A DNA stretch of 64,000 bases from positions 27,690,550 to 27,754,549 of the forward strand of contig JAAONU010000001.1 of the NCBI GenBank assembly GCA_012932295.1, in the 5' to 3' direction. The stretch's first letter is position 1. Every line of letters starts with the position of its first letter. Shown one piece after another: positions 56,101 to 59,616 of the stretch. The notes under the pieces are model-generated. The model saw only the letters and a list, made by a program, of their open reading frames with translations, ran no database searches and was not told where the DNA came from. Both the position numbers and the translations under genes were made by a program. Source of the stretch: Cyclina sinensis. Its lineage: Eukaryota > Mollusca > Bivalvia > Venerida > Veneridae.

Positions 56101-56198
56101 TACAGGAGAAGAGGCGTTTGTATGAAGAACAACAACAACGAATGGAGTCTACACACACATCATTTCTAGACAGTATCCGGGATGAGGCCACACACTGA
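8029..56198 (+). CDS. PLAT domain plus ankyrin-repeat protein, whole gene model (20 coding exons)
   Basis: Twenty exons join with matching phases and GT–AG introns into one open frame of about 784 residues. Approximate layout: 1–155 basic N-terminal region without a recognised domain; 156–235 proline-rich linker with TQT and IQT motifs (215–217, 223–225); 245–366 one PLAT/LH2 beta-sandwich domain; 374–500 Ser/Arg/Pro-rich linker; 510–535 charged helix; 537–711 five ankyrin repeats; 712–784 charged tail. PLAT domains usually bind membranes or lipid-linked partners, and ankyrin repeats bind proteins, so a scaffold role is inferred, not an enzyme. The ankyrin block vaguely recalls ANKRD42-type proteins, but the PLAT fusion does not fit that family and I give no name. 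The ATG at 8029 follows an in-frame TAG at the intron border, so it is the first possible start in its exon; an upstream exon could still supply an earlier one. The coordinates span introns; exons follow. Confidence 0.85.
8217..8253 (+). repeat. GT microsatellite
   Basis: An imperfect run of TG dinucleotides interrupted by TATC and TCTG in intron 1. Confidence 0.85.
8270..8537 (+). mobile_element. Repeat fragment with variant 3' hairpin
   Basis: Ends with a perfect hairpin, TTGTCAC–TTGG–GTGACAA (8513–8530), then ACTGTAG and TTT. The preceding 60 bases match the block that ends at 46017, although the hairpin sequence differs. A family B tail remnant (GGGCCACCATGGTCCTCTTG) is at 8447–8466. Confidence 0.55.
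8587..8695 (+). CDS. Exon 2, basic N-terminal region
   Basis: Acceptor AATAG ends at 8586 and donor GTAAGT begins at 8696. One base completes the Lys codon split from exon 1, giving KLKGGYPLMRSVPSSKVTKG and then an alternating helix-like stretch (RLIDVATKILVAT). The next two frames hit stops, so phase fixes the join. Ends in phase 0. Confidence 0.85.
9066..9137 (+). CDS. Exon 3
   Basis: 24 codons between acceptor ATTAG (to 9065) and donor GTATGT (9138). Reads ERVNDLQSQPVKPKLRQTAP and ends QPFE. Polar and proline-containing, probably disordered; no domain recognised. Phase 0 on both sides, so skipping would keep the frame. Confidence 0.85.
9234..10369 (+). mobile_element. Family A element in intron 3 (ends defined, interior mixed)
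   Basis: Left end is TACCCC with the fold-back CCCCAATAAACAAAATTTGG. Right end has hairpin ATCACATTCAGTGAT (10346–10360) and CTAG at 10366–10369 followed by T. Roughly 9600–10250 differs from other family A cores and may be a nested insertion. Confidence 0.5.
10630..11315 (+). repeat. 53-bp minisatellite with a 106-bp two-unit period
   Basis: The CTGGCYCTTAGTYC motif recurs at 10837, 10890, 10942, 10994, 11048, 11101, 11154, 11207 and 11260, 52–54 bp apart. From about 10942 two variants alternate: CCCTTAGTTCATGGTTCTCC and CTCTTAGTCCACAGTTCTTT. The 5' part (10639–10783) is irregular. The 91-codon ORF at 11062–11337 is its translation. Confidence 0.85.
12085..12120 (+). CDS. Exon 4, 36-nt exon
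   Basis: Twelve codons, TDKPLPDYKERK, between acceptor TTTTTGTAG (to 12084) and donor GTAAAT (12121). It is flanked by introns of about 2.9 and 2.3 kb full of repeats. Its support is clean splice sites, phase 0 on both sides and a polar composition continuous with its neighbours. It could be an alternatively used cassette. Confidence 0.7.
12380..13412 (+). mobile_element. Family B element, core type 2
   Basis: Starts near GGTGAGCTGTTGTCATGGG, the right arm of a lost 5' hairpin. It carries about four units of roughly 160 bp with CTAGAGGTCCTCTACC, and ends ACTCAGGTGAGCAATCTAAG then GCTGTCATGGCTGTATTG. Confidence 0.6.
13540..13837 (+). mobile_element. Family A 3' part
   Basis: Ends GTGGAGGTATTAATCACATT with hairpin ATCACATTCAGTGAT (13815–13829) and CTAG at 13834–13837 followed by T. 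Near 13500 a GGTAGGGGGTAGGGGGG run may be the remains of the left end. Confidence 0.6.
14399..14467 (+). CDS. Exon 5, RPSTAKY motif
   Basis: 23 codons after a very strong polypyrimidine tract (about 14 T then CCAG to 14398) and before donor GTAAGC (14468). Reads KKKRPSTAKYTWDIHGRRHV and ends RVK. The RPSTAKY segment resembles RPKSAKY in exon 8, suggesting an internal short motif repeat. Phase 0 on both sides. Confidence 0.85.
15285..15329 (+). CDS. Exon 6, 45-nt exon
   Basis: Fifteen codons, EGETKKRPLSEKSQR, between acceptor TTTCAG (to 15284) and donor GTACTT (15330). The donor is weaker than others in the gene, so skipping or a neighbouring donor is possible; phase 0 on both sides keeps the frame either way. 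Basic and disordered, like exons 4 and 5. Confidence 0.7.
15465..16807 (+). mobile_element. Family A-like block with GTCT tract and about 145-bp units
   Basis: Left fold-back ATCCCCCACATAGTGGGAT, then a GTCT tetranucleotide run at 15514–15539. Three degenerate units follow (CATAAYNRCTTGTCTGATT at 15721, 15870, 16012). A family A tail with hairpin ATCACATTCACTGAT (16785–16799) ends it. 16190–16310 matches 51230–51330, so foreign repeat material is included. Confidence 0.5.
17840..18740 (+). repeat. Family B core type 1 array
   Basis: Several degenerate units carry GGTCATGTGGGGTCAAAA and CTAGGTCACCAGG, matching the cores at 28800–30240. No terminal hairpins were found, so this is a partial copy in intron 6. 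Confidence 0.5.
18741..20497. other. Intron 6 interior, no gene recognised
   Basis: Mixed low-copy sequence and decayed repeat fragments (for example near 18960–19010, with CTAGAGGTCC). No coding exon with compatible phase or splice sites was found. Confidence 0.4.
20498..21043 (+). mobile_element. Family A element with three about 142-bp units
   Basis: Left end TACCCCCAGCAAGCTTTG then CAGGGG. Units start near 20583, 20727 and 20867, each with CTTGTGRTGCAAACTRC. The tail is GTGGGGGTATTTATCACATT with hairpin ATCACATTCATTGAT at 21019–21033. The CTAG is mutated. Confidence 0.6.
21327..21361 (+). CDS. Exon 7, 35-nt exon
   Basis: Reads SYDDSFIPDWL plus two bases, between acceptor TTTGTATTTCAG (to 21326) and donor GTAAGT (21362). 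Intron 6 before it is about 6 kb. The two trailing bases join the first base of exon 8 to make Leu. The acidic/aromatic stretch breaks the basic run of exons 4–6. Confidence 0.8.
21640..22290 (+). mobile_element. Family B element, core type 2
   Basis: Four units with TTATATAGGGAAAACTTTA and CTAGAGGTCCTCTACC. It ends CATTCAGGTGATTGATCCAG then GGCCATCATTGCTTGCTTCT. The 5' hairpin is missing. Confidence 0.5.
22758..22998 (+). CDS. Exon 8, proline-rich linker with TQT/IQT motifs
   Basis: Acceptor TTTTTTTTCAG ends at 22757; donor GTATGT begins at 22999. It encodes about residues 156–235. The first half is proline- and basic-rich (PEPKPSPRPKSAKYRQR), typical of SH3-binding or disordered linkers. 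The second half holds EGTQTADTVGIQTEKS, two motifs of the dynein light chain LC8 class (TQT at 215–217, IQT at 223–225) eight residues apart. The arginine that precedes canonical TQT motifs is absent. Ends in phase 0 right before the PLAT exons. Confidence 0.9.
23699..23881 (+). CDS. Exon 9, N-terminal half of PLAT/LH2 domain
   Basis: 61 codons between acceptor ATATCTAG (to 23698) and donor GTTAGT (23882). After a short acidic lead-in (TEDEVKDGPW) it shows the PLAT pattern: EYQLYVRTGDRVGAATKADV then RVTLYGEKGRT, the first beta strands with the Thr/Ala-rich loop and the LYG turn. KVKFQRGK ends the exon just before the strand that continues in exon 10. Confidence 0.92.
24400..24909 (+). mobile_element. 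Family D element tail
   Basis: Three units of about 130 bp contain GTCAAAGGTCAAGGTCA. The block ends GGGGGACATACATGTCATTC with hairpin ATGTCA–TTC–TGACAT (24889–24903) and CTTTTG followed by T. Confidence 0.6.
25510..26263 (+). mobile_element. Hairpin-ended element with four 157-bp units
   Basis: Begins with a perfect fold-back, ATGTCTCCCCC / GGGGGAGACAT (25510–25538), then a GTCC/GTCT tract. Four near-identical units begin TCCGCTCTGTATCTTC at 25591, 25748, 25905 and 26062, exactly 157 bp apart. The element closes with GGGGGGAGACATATGTTTTT, a direct copy of the sequence after the left hairpin. Four ORFs here are repeat translations. Confidence 0.8.
26355..26433 (+). CDS. Exon 10, middle of PLAT domain
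   Basis: Acceptor TTTTTTAG ends at 26354; donor GTAAGT begins at 26434. Reads EDVFLVPSHHVGKLRKIKIG then HDRAEL and one base. The segment from the phenylalanine through G-K-L-R-K-I-K-I-G-H-D matches the PLAT core strand in which Leu–Gly–x–Leu/Ile precedes a His–Asp turn. Confidence 0.92.
26788..27350 (+). mobile_element. Family A relative with about 140-bp units
   Basis: Left end TACCCCTGCCAAACTTTGTT then GCAGGG. Units with GATGCAAACTACTTCCACAT recur about every 140 bp. The unit sequence matches 20498–21043. The right end is replaced by a GTCT-containing element at about 27385. Confidence 0.55.
28250..28723 (+). repeat. Truncated family B element, core type 2
   Basis: Starts TTATTAGCTCACCTGAGCAC, carries about three core type 2 units, and is cut off by the left hairpin of the next element at 28724. 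Confidence 0.5.
28724..30296 (+). mobile_element. Complete family B element, ten 145-bp core units
   Basis: The left end is a long fold-back: AGCTCAC and CTGTCAC pair with GTGACAG and GTGAGCT (28724–28755). A GTCCGTC tract follows. CTAGGTCAC recurs at 28921, 29066, 29211, 29356, 29501, 29645, 29791, 29936 and 30082 with a decayed tenth near 30228, always 144–146 bp apart. The right end has hairpin AGGGTCATCATGGCCCT (30276–30292) then CTTG. It sits between TTTTT and TT. Confidence 0.8.
30893..31807. mobile_element. 915-bp element with terminal inverted repeats, pogo/Tc1-like
   Basis: The left end CAGTAAAATTCCTCTATTAA and the reverse complement of the right end, CAGTAGATTACCACCTTACG, match through about 26 bases ending in GACCAC. 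The right flank is TA; the left flank is CA, possibly a decayed TA. Internal copies of GTGGTCTTAAT lie near both ends. No transposase ORF remains, so it is a non-autonomous or decayed copy. Confidence 0.6.
31916..32068 (+). CDS. Exon 11, C-terminal half of PLAT domain
   Basis: Acceptor CTGAGCAG ends at 31915; donor GTAGAT begins at 32069. Begins SYAWYLDGVSVYDMNDKRIY and continues EFKCDAWLSGRNGDRKTYKE. This is the PLAT closing signature: W-Y-L-x-x-V, then Y/F-x-F-x-C-x-x-W-L. The acceptor lies 108 bases downstream of the TIR element ending at 31807. Confidence 0.93.
32351..32554 (+). CDS. Exon 12, Ser/Arg-rich linker
   Basis: Acceptor TTAATTTCAG ends at 32350; donor GTATGG begins at 32555. 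Encodes a low-complexity segment: KGRSSPKAGRDRRKDSN, then SIESIKGSKGERQDSDS, then a serine/threonine run (MSYSSTSSFSTSSS). Expected to be disordered and a likely phosphorylation target. Phase 1 on both sides; skipping would delete only the linker. Confidence 0.88.
32732..33130 (+). repeat. Family A-like start followed by mixed repeat
   Basis: Left fold-back GTCTCCCCC / GGGGGACAC at 32733–32760. The next 350 bases carry GGTCAAGGTCACACTTAGAG and TCCACTCCATAACTTTGT segments seen in other copies. Right boundary not determined. Confidence 0.4.
33480..33687 (-). mobile_element. tRNA-derived SINE
   Basis: On the minus strand the sequence starts near 33687 with a tRNA-like head. An A-box-like TGGTCCAGTGGTAACGCGCT is followed about 20 bases later by a B-box-like GAGTTCAATCCC. 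The body then reads GATGAGATATTAAACTGAGG and continues TCCCATG, a core type found in animal SINEs. The left end and tail are unclear. It is not a functional tRNA gene, since no tRNA 3' half closes it. Confidence 0.65.
33780..34376 (+). repeat. Family D array
   Basis: Units of about 130 bp with GAGTAGAAGACCCCTAT and TCACCTTGAATTTGAA, ending in GGGGGTTTGCATACATGTCA and a decayed hairpin at about 34356. Confidence 0.55.
34584..34786 (+). CDS. Exon 13, SP/TP-rich basic linker
   Basis: Acceptor ATTATTTTAG ends at 34583; donor GTAAGT begins at 34787. Starts GSGDRRGRKSPVSPKRSKTP, with SP, SP and TP sites in a Lys/Arg context, the type used by proline-directed kinases. It then becomes acidic and aromatic (KDDFFDKRTAGPTFTFRSYS) and ends EEEYLSGYK. 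No fold recognised. Confidence 0.88.
35266..35930 (+). mobile_element. Family B element, intact 5' hairpin, core type 2
   Basis: AGCTCACCTGAGCA and TGCTCAAGGTGAGCT (35266–35299) fold over a CTATC loop, directly after TTTTT. Four core units follow. No 3' tail was found before exon 14. Confidence 0.6.
36148..36308 (+). CDS. Exon 14, charged helix and first (degenerate) ankyrin repeat
   Basis: Acceptor ATATTCAG ends at 36147; donor GTATGT begins at 36309. AGLEAASAEKKHEHELEDEE then RKRILQ is a highly charged helix, possibly a short coiled coil. It runs into GPSVHDAARSGNLDRMQQLI, the helix–turn–helix of a capping ankyrin repeat lacking the usual TPLH. The Glu codon is split with exon 15. Confidence 0.9.
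36837..37430 (+). repeat. Family A-like start with about 150-bp units
   Basis: Left fold-back TTCCCCCACCACTTCGGGGG. Units with CCAAACATATAACTGCWAGA recur at about 36942, 37104 and 37270. The 98-codon ORF at 36740–37036 crosses this repeat and is not a gene. Confidence 0.5.
37720..38431 (+). repeat. Family B remnant
   Basis: Starts near GGTGAGCTATTGTTGCCAGG and ends GGACTCAGGTGAGCAATTAA then AGCTATCATGGCCCTCTTTT. The interior differs from core types 1 and 2 and is heavily decayed. Confidence 0.45.
38833..39001 (+). CDS. Exon 15, ankyrin repeats 2 and 3
   Basis: Acceptor ATTTTCAG ends at 38832; donor GTATGT begins at 39002. Reads DETGLTSLHIAAQQGRLEIV for repeat 2 and TGYTAIHLAAMNGHLNCMI for repeat 3. 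Both show the ankyrin signature G-x-T-x-L/I-H-x-A-A-x-x-G. Ends in phase 0 inside repeat 3. Confidence 0.93.
39500..40060 (+). repeat. Tandem repeat of about 140 bp in intron 15
   Basis: Units carry TCTTGAACCGATTCAG, TTGGCAGAAATGTTAACCAT and GTGCAGAGTGCA at regular spacing, about four copies. It begins at ATGCCCCTGATCACC. Confidence 0.55.
40357..40433 (+). CDS. Exon 16, end of ankyrin repeat 3 and start of repeat 4
   Basis: Acceptor TTACTAG ends at 40356; donor GTAAGT begins at 40434. VLAAIGATLTC completes repeat 3 and DRQTPLHVAAMN starts repeat 4 with the classical TPLHVAA motif. The Asn codon is split with exon 17. Confidence 0.92.
40554..40892 (+). mobile_element. Compact family A element, both ends present
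   Basis: Left end TATCCCCTGTCATAGGTGGA then GGGATATAG. The right end has the tail GGCATTATTGAAGGGG, a hairpin remnant ending CATTGATAG, and CTAG at 40889–40892 followed by TT. At about 340 bp it is the shortest two-ended family A copy here. Confidence 0.6.
40940..41289 (+). repeat. Family B 3' part, core type 2
   Basis: Core units lead to ACTCAAGTGAGCAATCCAGG and hairpin AGGGCTATCATGGCCCT followed by CTTG and TTT. A second family B tail (ACTCAGGTGAGTACTTTAGG then GCCATCATGACCCTCTTG) lies alone at 41899–41936. Confidence 0.55.
41992..42189 (+). CDS. Exon 17, ankyrin repeats 4 (end) and 5
   Basis: Acceptor TGTTACAG ends at 41991; donor GTAATC begins at 42190. NGHLECVKWLIANRSSLSA closes repeat 4; DQLGRTPLELAEEYRHEEVA is repeat 5, whose Glu-rich second helix suits a C-terminal cap. 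The rest (SHDPNSSLHALRTSNRKG) leaves the fold. A split Gly codon joins exon 18. Confidence 0.92.
42230..42254 (+). repeat. GGAT microsatellite
   Basis: Six tetranucleotide units with one GGGT variant, 40 bases after the exon 17 donor. Confidence 0.85.
42440..43750 (+). mobile_element. Family B element, 5' hairpin and degenerate cores
   Basis: AGCTTACCTGAGCA with partner GGTTGAGCT (42440–42469). Core type 1 units to about 42920 and a different core (TGGTTCCACTCCATTGCAC) to 43740 follow. The matching tail may be at 44536–44576, beyond a nested element. Confidence 0.5.
43752..44154 (+). mobile_element. Compact two-ended element with tetranucleotide tract
   Basis: Left end TACCCCCAAAAGGAAGCATA, then a GTCC/GTCT run (43790–43835). 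The right end is hairpin TGTCA–GTTCACAG–TGACA (44130–44147) then CTTG at 44151–44154 followed by TT. It probably inserted into the family B copy starting at 42440. Confidence 0.6.
44856..44919 (+). CDS. Exon 18, polar tail
   Basis: Acceptor TGTTACAG ends at 44855; donor GTAAGA begins at 44920. Reads LDPIHEDHHQEKNLDSAWKN and one Asp. His/Asp/Glu-rich, no domain. It is followed by the 7.2 kb intron 18. Confidence 0.85.
45083..46017 (+). repeat. Repeat block ending in hairpin and CTAG
   Basis: Left fold-back TATGCTCC…GGGAGAGCATA and a GTCTGTCC tract. The right end has hairpin TCACA–TC–TGTGA (45996–46007) and CTAG at 46014–46017 followed by TTT. Core type 2 units near 45560–45900 suggest a composite. 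Confidence 0.5.
46580..47214 (+). repeat. Family B tail with about 90–100-bp units
   Basis: ATTGACCTTGACCT recurs at about 46733, 46830 and 46919. The end is ACTCAGGTAAGCGATACAGG then GCCATTTTTGCCCTCTTG. Similar sequence occurs near 21060–21240. Confidence 0.5.
47769..48665 (+). mobile_element. Family A element in intron 18
   Basis: Left fold-back TACTCCAACAACCTACTGGT then TGGGGTTATAC. Units with GGTCAAGGTCA recur. The right end has hairpin ATCACATTCAGTGAT at 48641–48655 and TTTAG. Confidence 0.55.
48670..50260. other. Low-repeat part of intron 18
   Basis: No terminal hairpin or tandem core was recognised. On the minus strand 49843–50109 is an open frame of 88 codons whose last 50 read like coding sequence (KWDLFKHSGPKAKIQNTRKK, then a stop). 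No homology was recognised. Confidence 0.35.
50270..50900. promoter_or_regulatory. CpG-rich promoter-like island inside intron 18
   Basis: CpGs are dense here in an otherwise CpG-poor window. Motifs include ACGGCGGGG at about 50279, ATTGGTCA (inverted CCAAT) at about 50697, TATATATT at about 50720, CCGCCC at about 50752, TGACGTC at about 50781 and CCGCCGCGC at about 50890. Direction cannot be decided. It could serve an antisense transcript or a short isoform containing exons 19–20. Confidence 0.35.
50352..50534 (-). other. Minus-strand ORF with a membrane-anchor-like segment
   Basis: From an internal ATG at 50471 (minus) the frame reads MTKILFGIFVLILGFIYKKR, a hydrophobic stretch followed by basic residues, like a type II signal anchor. 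It stops after 39 codons. It lies next to the CpG-rich island, but splicing to downstream minus ORFs could not be shown. Confidence 0.2.
52124..52189 (+). CDS. Exon 19, polar tail with two possible donors
   Basis: Acceptor TTCTTTACAG ends at 52123. Reads TNPDSARADAGGESEGRNSQ then VK if donor AAG|GTCGGT at 52190 is used. An alternative donor, CAA|GTAAAG at 52184, drops Val-Lys and keeps the frame. Both deviate from the donor consensus; I prefer 52190 because both its last exon base and donor position 5 are G. Confidence 0.75.
52404..52930 (+). mobile_element. Family E element: hairpin plus 145-bp units, very similar copies
   Basis: A left fold-back, AGGTTTTC–AAT–GAAAACAGG (52404–52424), is followed by a GGCGGGCAGGCAGGCG stretch. 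Three nearly identical units start CTCAATAACTTGAGTTTGCT at 52476, 52621 and 52766, exactly 145 bp apart, with a decayed fourth at about 52911. The low divergence suggests recent duplication. Confidence 0.75.
53299..53760 (-). mobile_element. 5'-truncated LINE, 3' end with RT C-terminal tail
   Basis: On the minus strand 53740–53580 reads EVPKSNLEFFRKCISYSGPK, then IWNEIPLSIRQAENITAFKK and a stop at 53580–53582. This is the ending typical of CR1/L2/jockey-type reverse-transcriptase proteins (G-x-K-x-W-N-x-x-P-x-x-I-R). A UTR of about 250 bases and a TTA repeat (53299–53324) follow, the simple-repeat tail of such elements. A TAG lies a few codons upstream in frame, so the copy is broken. Confidence 0.75.
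54111..54770 (+). mobile_element. Family B element with 5' hairpin, core type 2
   Basis: AGCTCACATGAGCA and TGCTCAAGGTGAGCT fold over TG (54111–54141), just after TTTTT. Core units with TTTGCATGGAGCATCATGTA follow. No tail was found before a different array starts. Confidence 0.6.
54770..55530 (+). repeat. Tandem array of about 110–125-bp units
   Basis: Units share TATTGACTGATATYTTAGAT, a CACCTTGCATG segment, GTCAAGGTCACTGAGGCTTA and AAATAGATTTTTCTACTTT. About seven copies, moderately diverged. Confidence 0.6.
55540..55881 (+). mobile_element. Family D tail
   Basis: Two units with GGTCAAAGGTCAAGGGTCAC. The right end is GGGGGGCATATATGTTACAA with hairpin ATGTT–ACA–AACAT (55863–55875) and CTCTTG followed by T. 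Confidence 0.6.
56106..56198 (+). CDS. Exon 20, terminal coding part and stop
   Basis: Acceptor CTCCTTACAG ends at 56105. Encodes EKRRLYEEQQQRMESTHTSF then LDSIRDEATH and TGA at 56196–56198. The charged, Gln-rich start is helix-forming. No retention or membrane signal at the C-terminus. Confidence 0.9.
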   Translation, partial: EKRRLYEEQQQRMESTHTSFLDSIRDEATH

Positions 56199-57298
56199 GT
56201 CAATGGTTGATACTGTATTGTACACTTTACATTGACAGGACAGAAACTTGAATATTGAAATACAAACTTTAGTTAATACCTAGATTATACTTACATGTAA
56301 CTTTTTTAGCCTTCACCAATAGCAAATAGTGGGTAAAAAATATCAGTAGGTTTAACTTTTGGTCAGTAGATGTTAAAAAAGCATCCTAAAATATAAATTG
56401 AAATATACTTAGCCAGTTTCTTTCGGACTTCATAAAATTATATGGCATCTTTCATTATACCCCCAGATAGAATATCTTTGAGCTATACTGGATTCATGTA
56501 CGGTTGGTCTGTCTATCCATCCATCTGGCCATCCATAGGCAAAATTTGTCTGGTCTGTTGCTCAGCAACTATTTGTCAGATTTTAATAGTACTTAGCATG
56601 AATCATAAGTACCAAGCCTTGTTGTGCCTGTCTTTGCCACGTCCTGCTGCAGTGTTTAATCATTGAGTTATGTCCCTTTGATTGTTTTTTACTGATGAAA
56701 TCATTGGTTCTGCTAAATGTTCATAAGATCTTGATATTGCTCTTGGAAATGGTAGATTTGGCACTATCATGCAGTTAGGACCAATAGATATACACTGAAA
56801 TACCAATAGATTTTATCTACCAGTGTCAGTGCTCATTATATATAGGTGATTCCATATGTCCCGTGTTCAGGATACTGCTATGATTCTGTTTCCAGAAGAC
56901 TCCATATAAAATTTTAAGGAAATTCTAAAAATAATATCCTTAAGCATAACTGAAAAGTTAGTTTGAGAAAGTTTGAATTTATTAAGTTTTGATTACCAGG
57001 TACTTATATCTACAACTGGTCTTTGGTCTCATGCTTAAGTTAGTTCACCCATACTGTCTTTTCAACTTAGAACCTCATCTGTAATAAAGTAGTAATTTTA
57101 AACATCCAAAATATTCATACCCCTAGGATTTCTTCTGAACCATTATTTTATTATTCTGAAACCACTTTTTAAAAAAAAGAAATATTTTGAAAATTTGTAT
57201 GGCTTTTGTTTAATATTTGTTTAAAATGAGAACAACAAGTGGTAAATAAAGGTTTGAAAGTGTAATATTTGAAATCCTTAAGCTGCTGAACAAAAGAA

Positions 57299-57392
57299 AT
57301 GACCACAGTGAAATGACCACAGTGAAATGACCACAGTGAAAATGACCACAGTGAAATGACCACAGTGAAATGACCACAGTGAAATGACCACT
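57299..57392 (+). repeat. 14-bp minisatellite in the 3' UTR
   Basis: Six copies of ATGACCACAGTGAA, one with an extra A, plus a partial last copy. Two minus-strand ORFs with HCGHFTVVISLWSF-like repeats arise from it and are not genes. Confidence 0.9.
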
Positions 57393-57777
57393 GAAAGTAC
57401 TTTCTTGAAACCCATTGCATATATAGATCTGTACTGCCTTCATTGATATTAGATGTTTTTTTTATTTTAAAATTTTTACTGTTATATTGTTTTAGACTAC
57501 ATTTAAAGCACTTTTTGTGACATGGTGAATGATGTCATCATATAAATGTTCCTAGAATTCAGACGTGATAGGAATTTAGTATATTTTGAACTGAATTTTC
57601 CAGCAATAGTATACTTGATATCGCTAGAAAAACAATCTTATTTCACCTAGAAAACAAAACATCAAACTGGTTTGATGTGAAGGTACTTTTGTGGTACAAT
57701 TTTTTGTACTTATTTATCTGGTAAAATTGTGACGGATTTACTGTAGAGGCTTCTCATTTGTTTAATGTCTCTTTTTT

Positions 57778-58533
57778 AGCTCACCAGAGTACAATGTGCA
57801 CAAGGGTGAGCTGTTAAGATAGATGACTGTCTGTCGTTGTTCATCGTCAACATTTTCCTTCAAATGACATCTTCTCCTATACCTCTTGGCTAATTTTAAC
57901 CAAACTAAACAGTGATGTTCCTCTGTTGGTTCTTTTTCAAATGCCTTAAGATTAAATGGTTTAATTTAGAAGTCTGGTTGCCATGGCAACCTTAAGGAAA
58001 AAAACTTCTCAGAAACTGCCTGCCCAATTTCAAAAATAATACGAGGGATGTTCAAAATGAATTGCTTTTTGTCCTCTATCTCAATATCCACATGGGGCAC
58101 GATAAAAACAAATACATACCTGTATACGGTGATTCAATACCTACACAACGGTGTATAAATCTACATGTAAGACTAAGTGTAAGACATAAAAATTGCCATT
58201 TGATTACACGCAGTCATTGACCATGGATGCATGAAGGCAGGGCAAATTTTTCCCTATGTTTTTATAGATCTTCTTTTCTGAAACTACCTGACATTTTAAT
58301 ATTAATTGGCACAGATGTTCTTTGGGCATCCCTTCAAAAATTTTAAAATTGAACAAAACTATGAAAGTAAGGCAAATAGGGGTGGAGCTTATTTTCATAT
58401 ATAATGACCACTATTATGCCCCCACCACTTCTCCATACGCAAAAGTTTTTCTGACTCATTTATTTTATTTCATCTGACTAGCCCCTCCCCCATTTTTTCA
58501 GGTGAGTTACCTGGGACCATTTGCTCCTCTTGT
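57778..58533 (+). mobile_element. Complete family B element inside the 3' UTR
   Basis: The left hairpin AGCTCACCAGAG…GGGTGAGCT (57778–57812) follows TTTTTTT. The right end reads CAGGTGAGTTACCTGGGACC then ATTTGCTCCTCTTG followed by T. The transcript would carry the element. Confidence 0.55.
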
Positions 58534-59249
58534 AACATTTTGTGTATAGTTAAGTATTGCTTTGTTAAATTTTTAGAAATTCTATTGTTTTTATTCTTTC
58601 AAATATATATTAAGTAAAGCTTTAAATATAAAATTATTTTCTTAACTATTTTATTGCTGTTTAGATGGTGTGTATAATTGTAATATTCTAGGCTATTCTC
58701 TTTACTAGACCAGTTTTAAAAAAATAGATTAGATACTTTTTTAATTATCTTAAAAATGAATAAGGTAATAATAAATTGTGGTATGAAAATTAGTTTTTAC
58801 AACAACAGAGTTTCTACTTAAGAAAAAGATTAGTACGTAGGAAACTTTAAGAGGGGTGCTTAGGAATTCATTGTCAAATAAAAAAAACTACAGTTCGATC
58901 AGTTACCAGTTACGTAATGTTGAAAAGAACAGATCAATAGAAATTTATATGAATCTATCTAAGCAACACTCAGATACTATGCTTTTAAACTTGGTACATT
59001 CACATTAAATAACTGTACACAGCTTGTGAGGTTCATGTTTAGGATTTTTTTTTACCATACTTAAATATTTTATGAGAGAAAACTTTTGGACATATATATT
59101 CCTGTAGAATATTTTCAAGTTGTTAAGTATTTGTTGTTTTATGTTTCTGTGATACTATATTGTCTACCTATGTACATTTTTAAAATGTTCTTTTAAAATC
59201 TGTACACAATATTAGAGTCTTTTGTTTTGGTTACTTTTTTGCCTTAGGG

Positions 59250-59255
59250 AATAAA
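59250..59255 (+). terminator. Polyadenylation signal AATAAA
   Basis: AATAAA is followed 15–30 bases later by CACAAAATTGTTTGTTCTTT, a plausible cleavage site with a downstream T/G-rich element. It is the best signal between the stop codon and the inverted repeat block at 59617. Confidence 0.55.
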
Positions 59256-59616
59256 TTTCATTTATCACAAAATTGTTTGTTCTTTATTGTCTTAATATGT
59301 ATTACATGTGCCAAAGTCCCAGCCCGCTCTGCTGTTACTCCTAGACAGTCACTTGAAACTTGCCAAGCCAAGTAATAATCATTTCTAAGATAAACTCATC
59401 CATCTTTAGATGTGGACAGACTTATTTGTCATATATAGGATCACTCACTGAAAATTACTGATAGAACATCAAACAGTATACACTGTAAAACTTCATACAG
59501 TGCAGGCTGATCATGGAGTGCACAGGTCACAAAGGCAAAACAAGATCATGGACTGTATAGGTCACAAAGGCAAAACCAACTGCCAACAACATACAGACAT
59601 TTAAATACATTGCATA

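Larger units (their letters stand above)
56199..59272 (+). other. Probable 3' UTR of the PLAT–ankyrin gene
   Basis: No intron or coding frame follows the stop. The sequence runs to AATAAA at 59250 with a T/G-rich stretch just after it. It contains a start fragment of a family A element near 56458, a 14-bp minisatellite (57299–57392) and an apparently complete family B element (57778–58533). An internal AATAAA at about 57245 could give a shorter UTR. Confidence 0.55.

Noticed and set aside
57169..57443. Minus-strand ORFs with HFTVVISLWSF repeats resembling a repetitive protein
   Set aside because: The repeat is a 14-bp minisatellite, not a multiple of three, so the reading frame changes each unit and a real repeat protein is not encoded.
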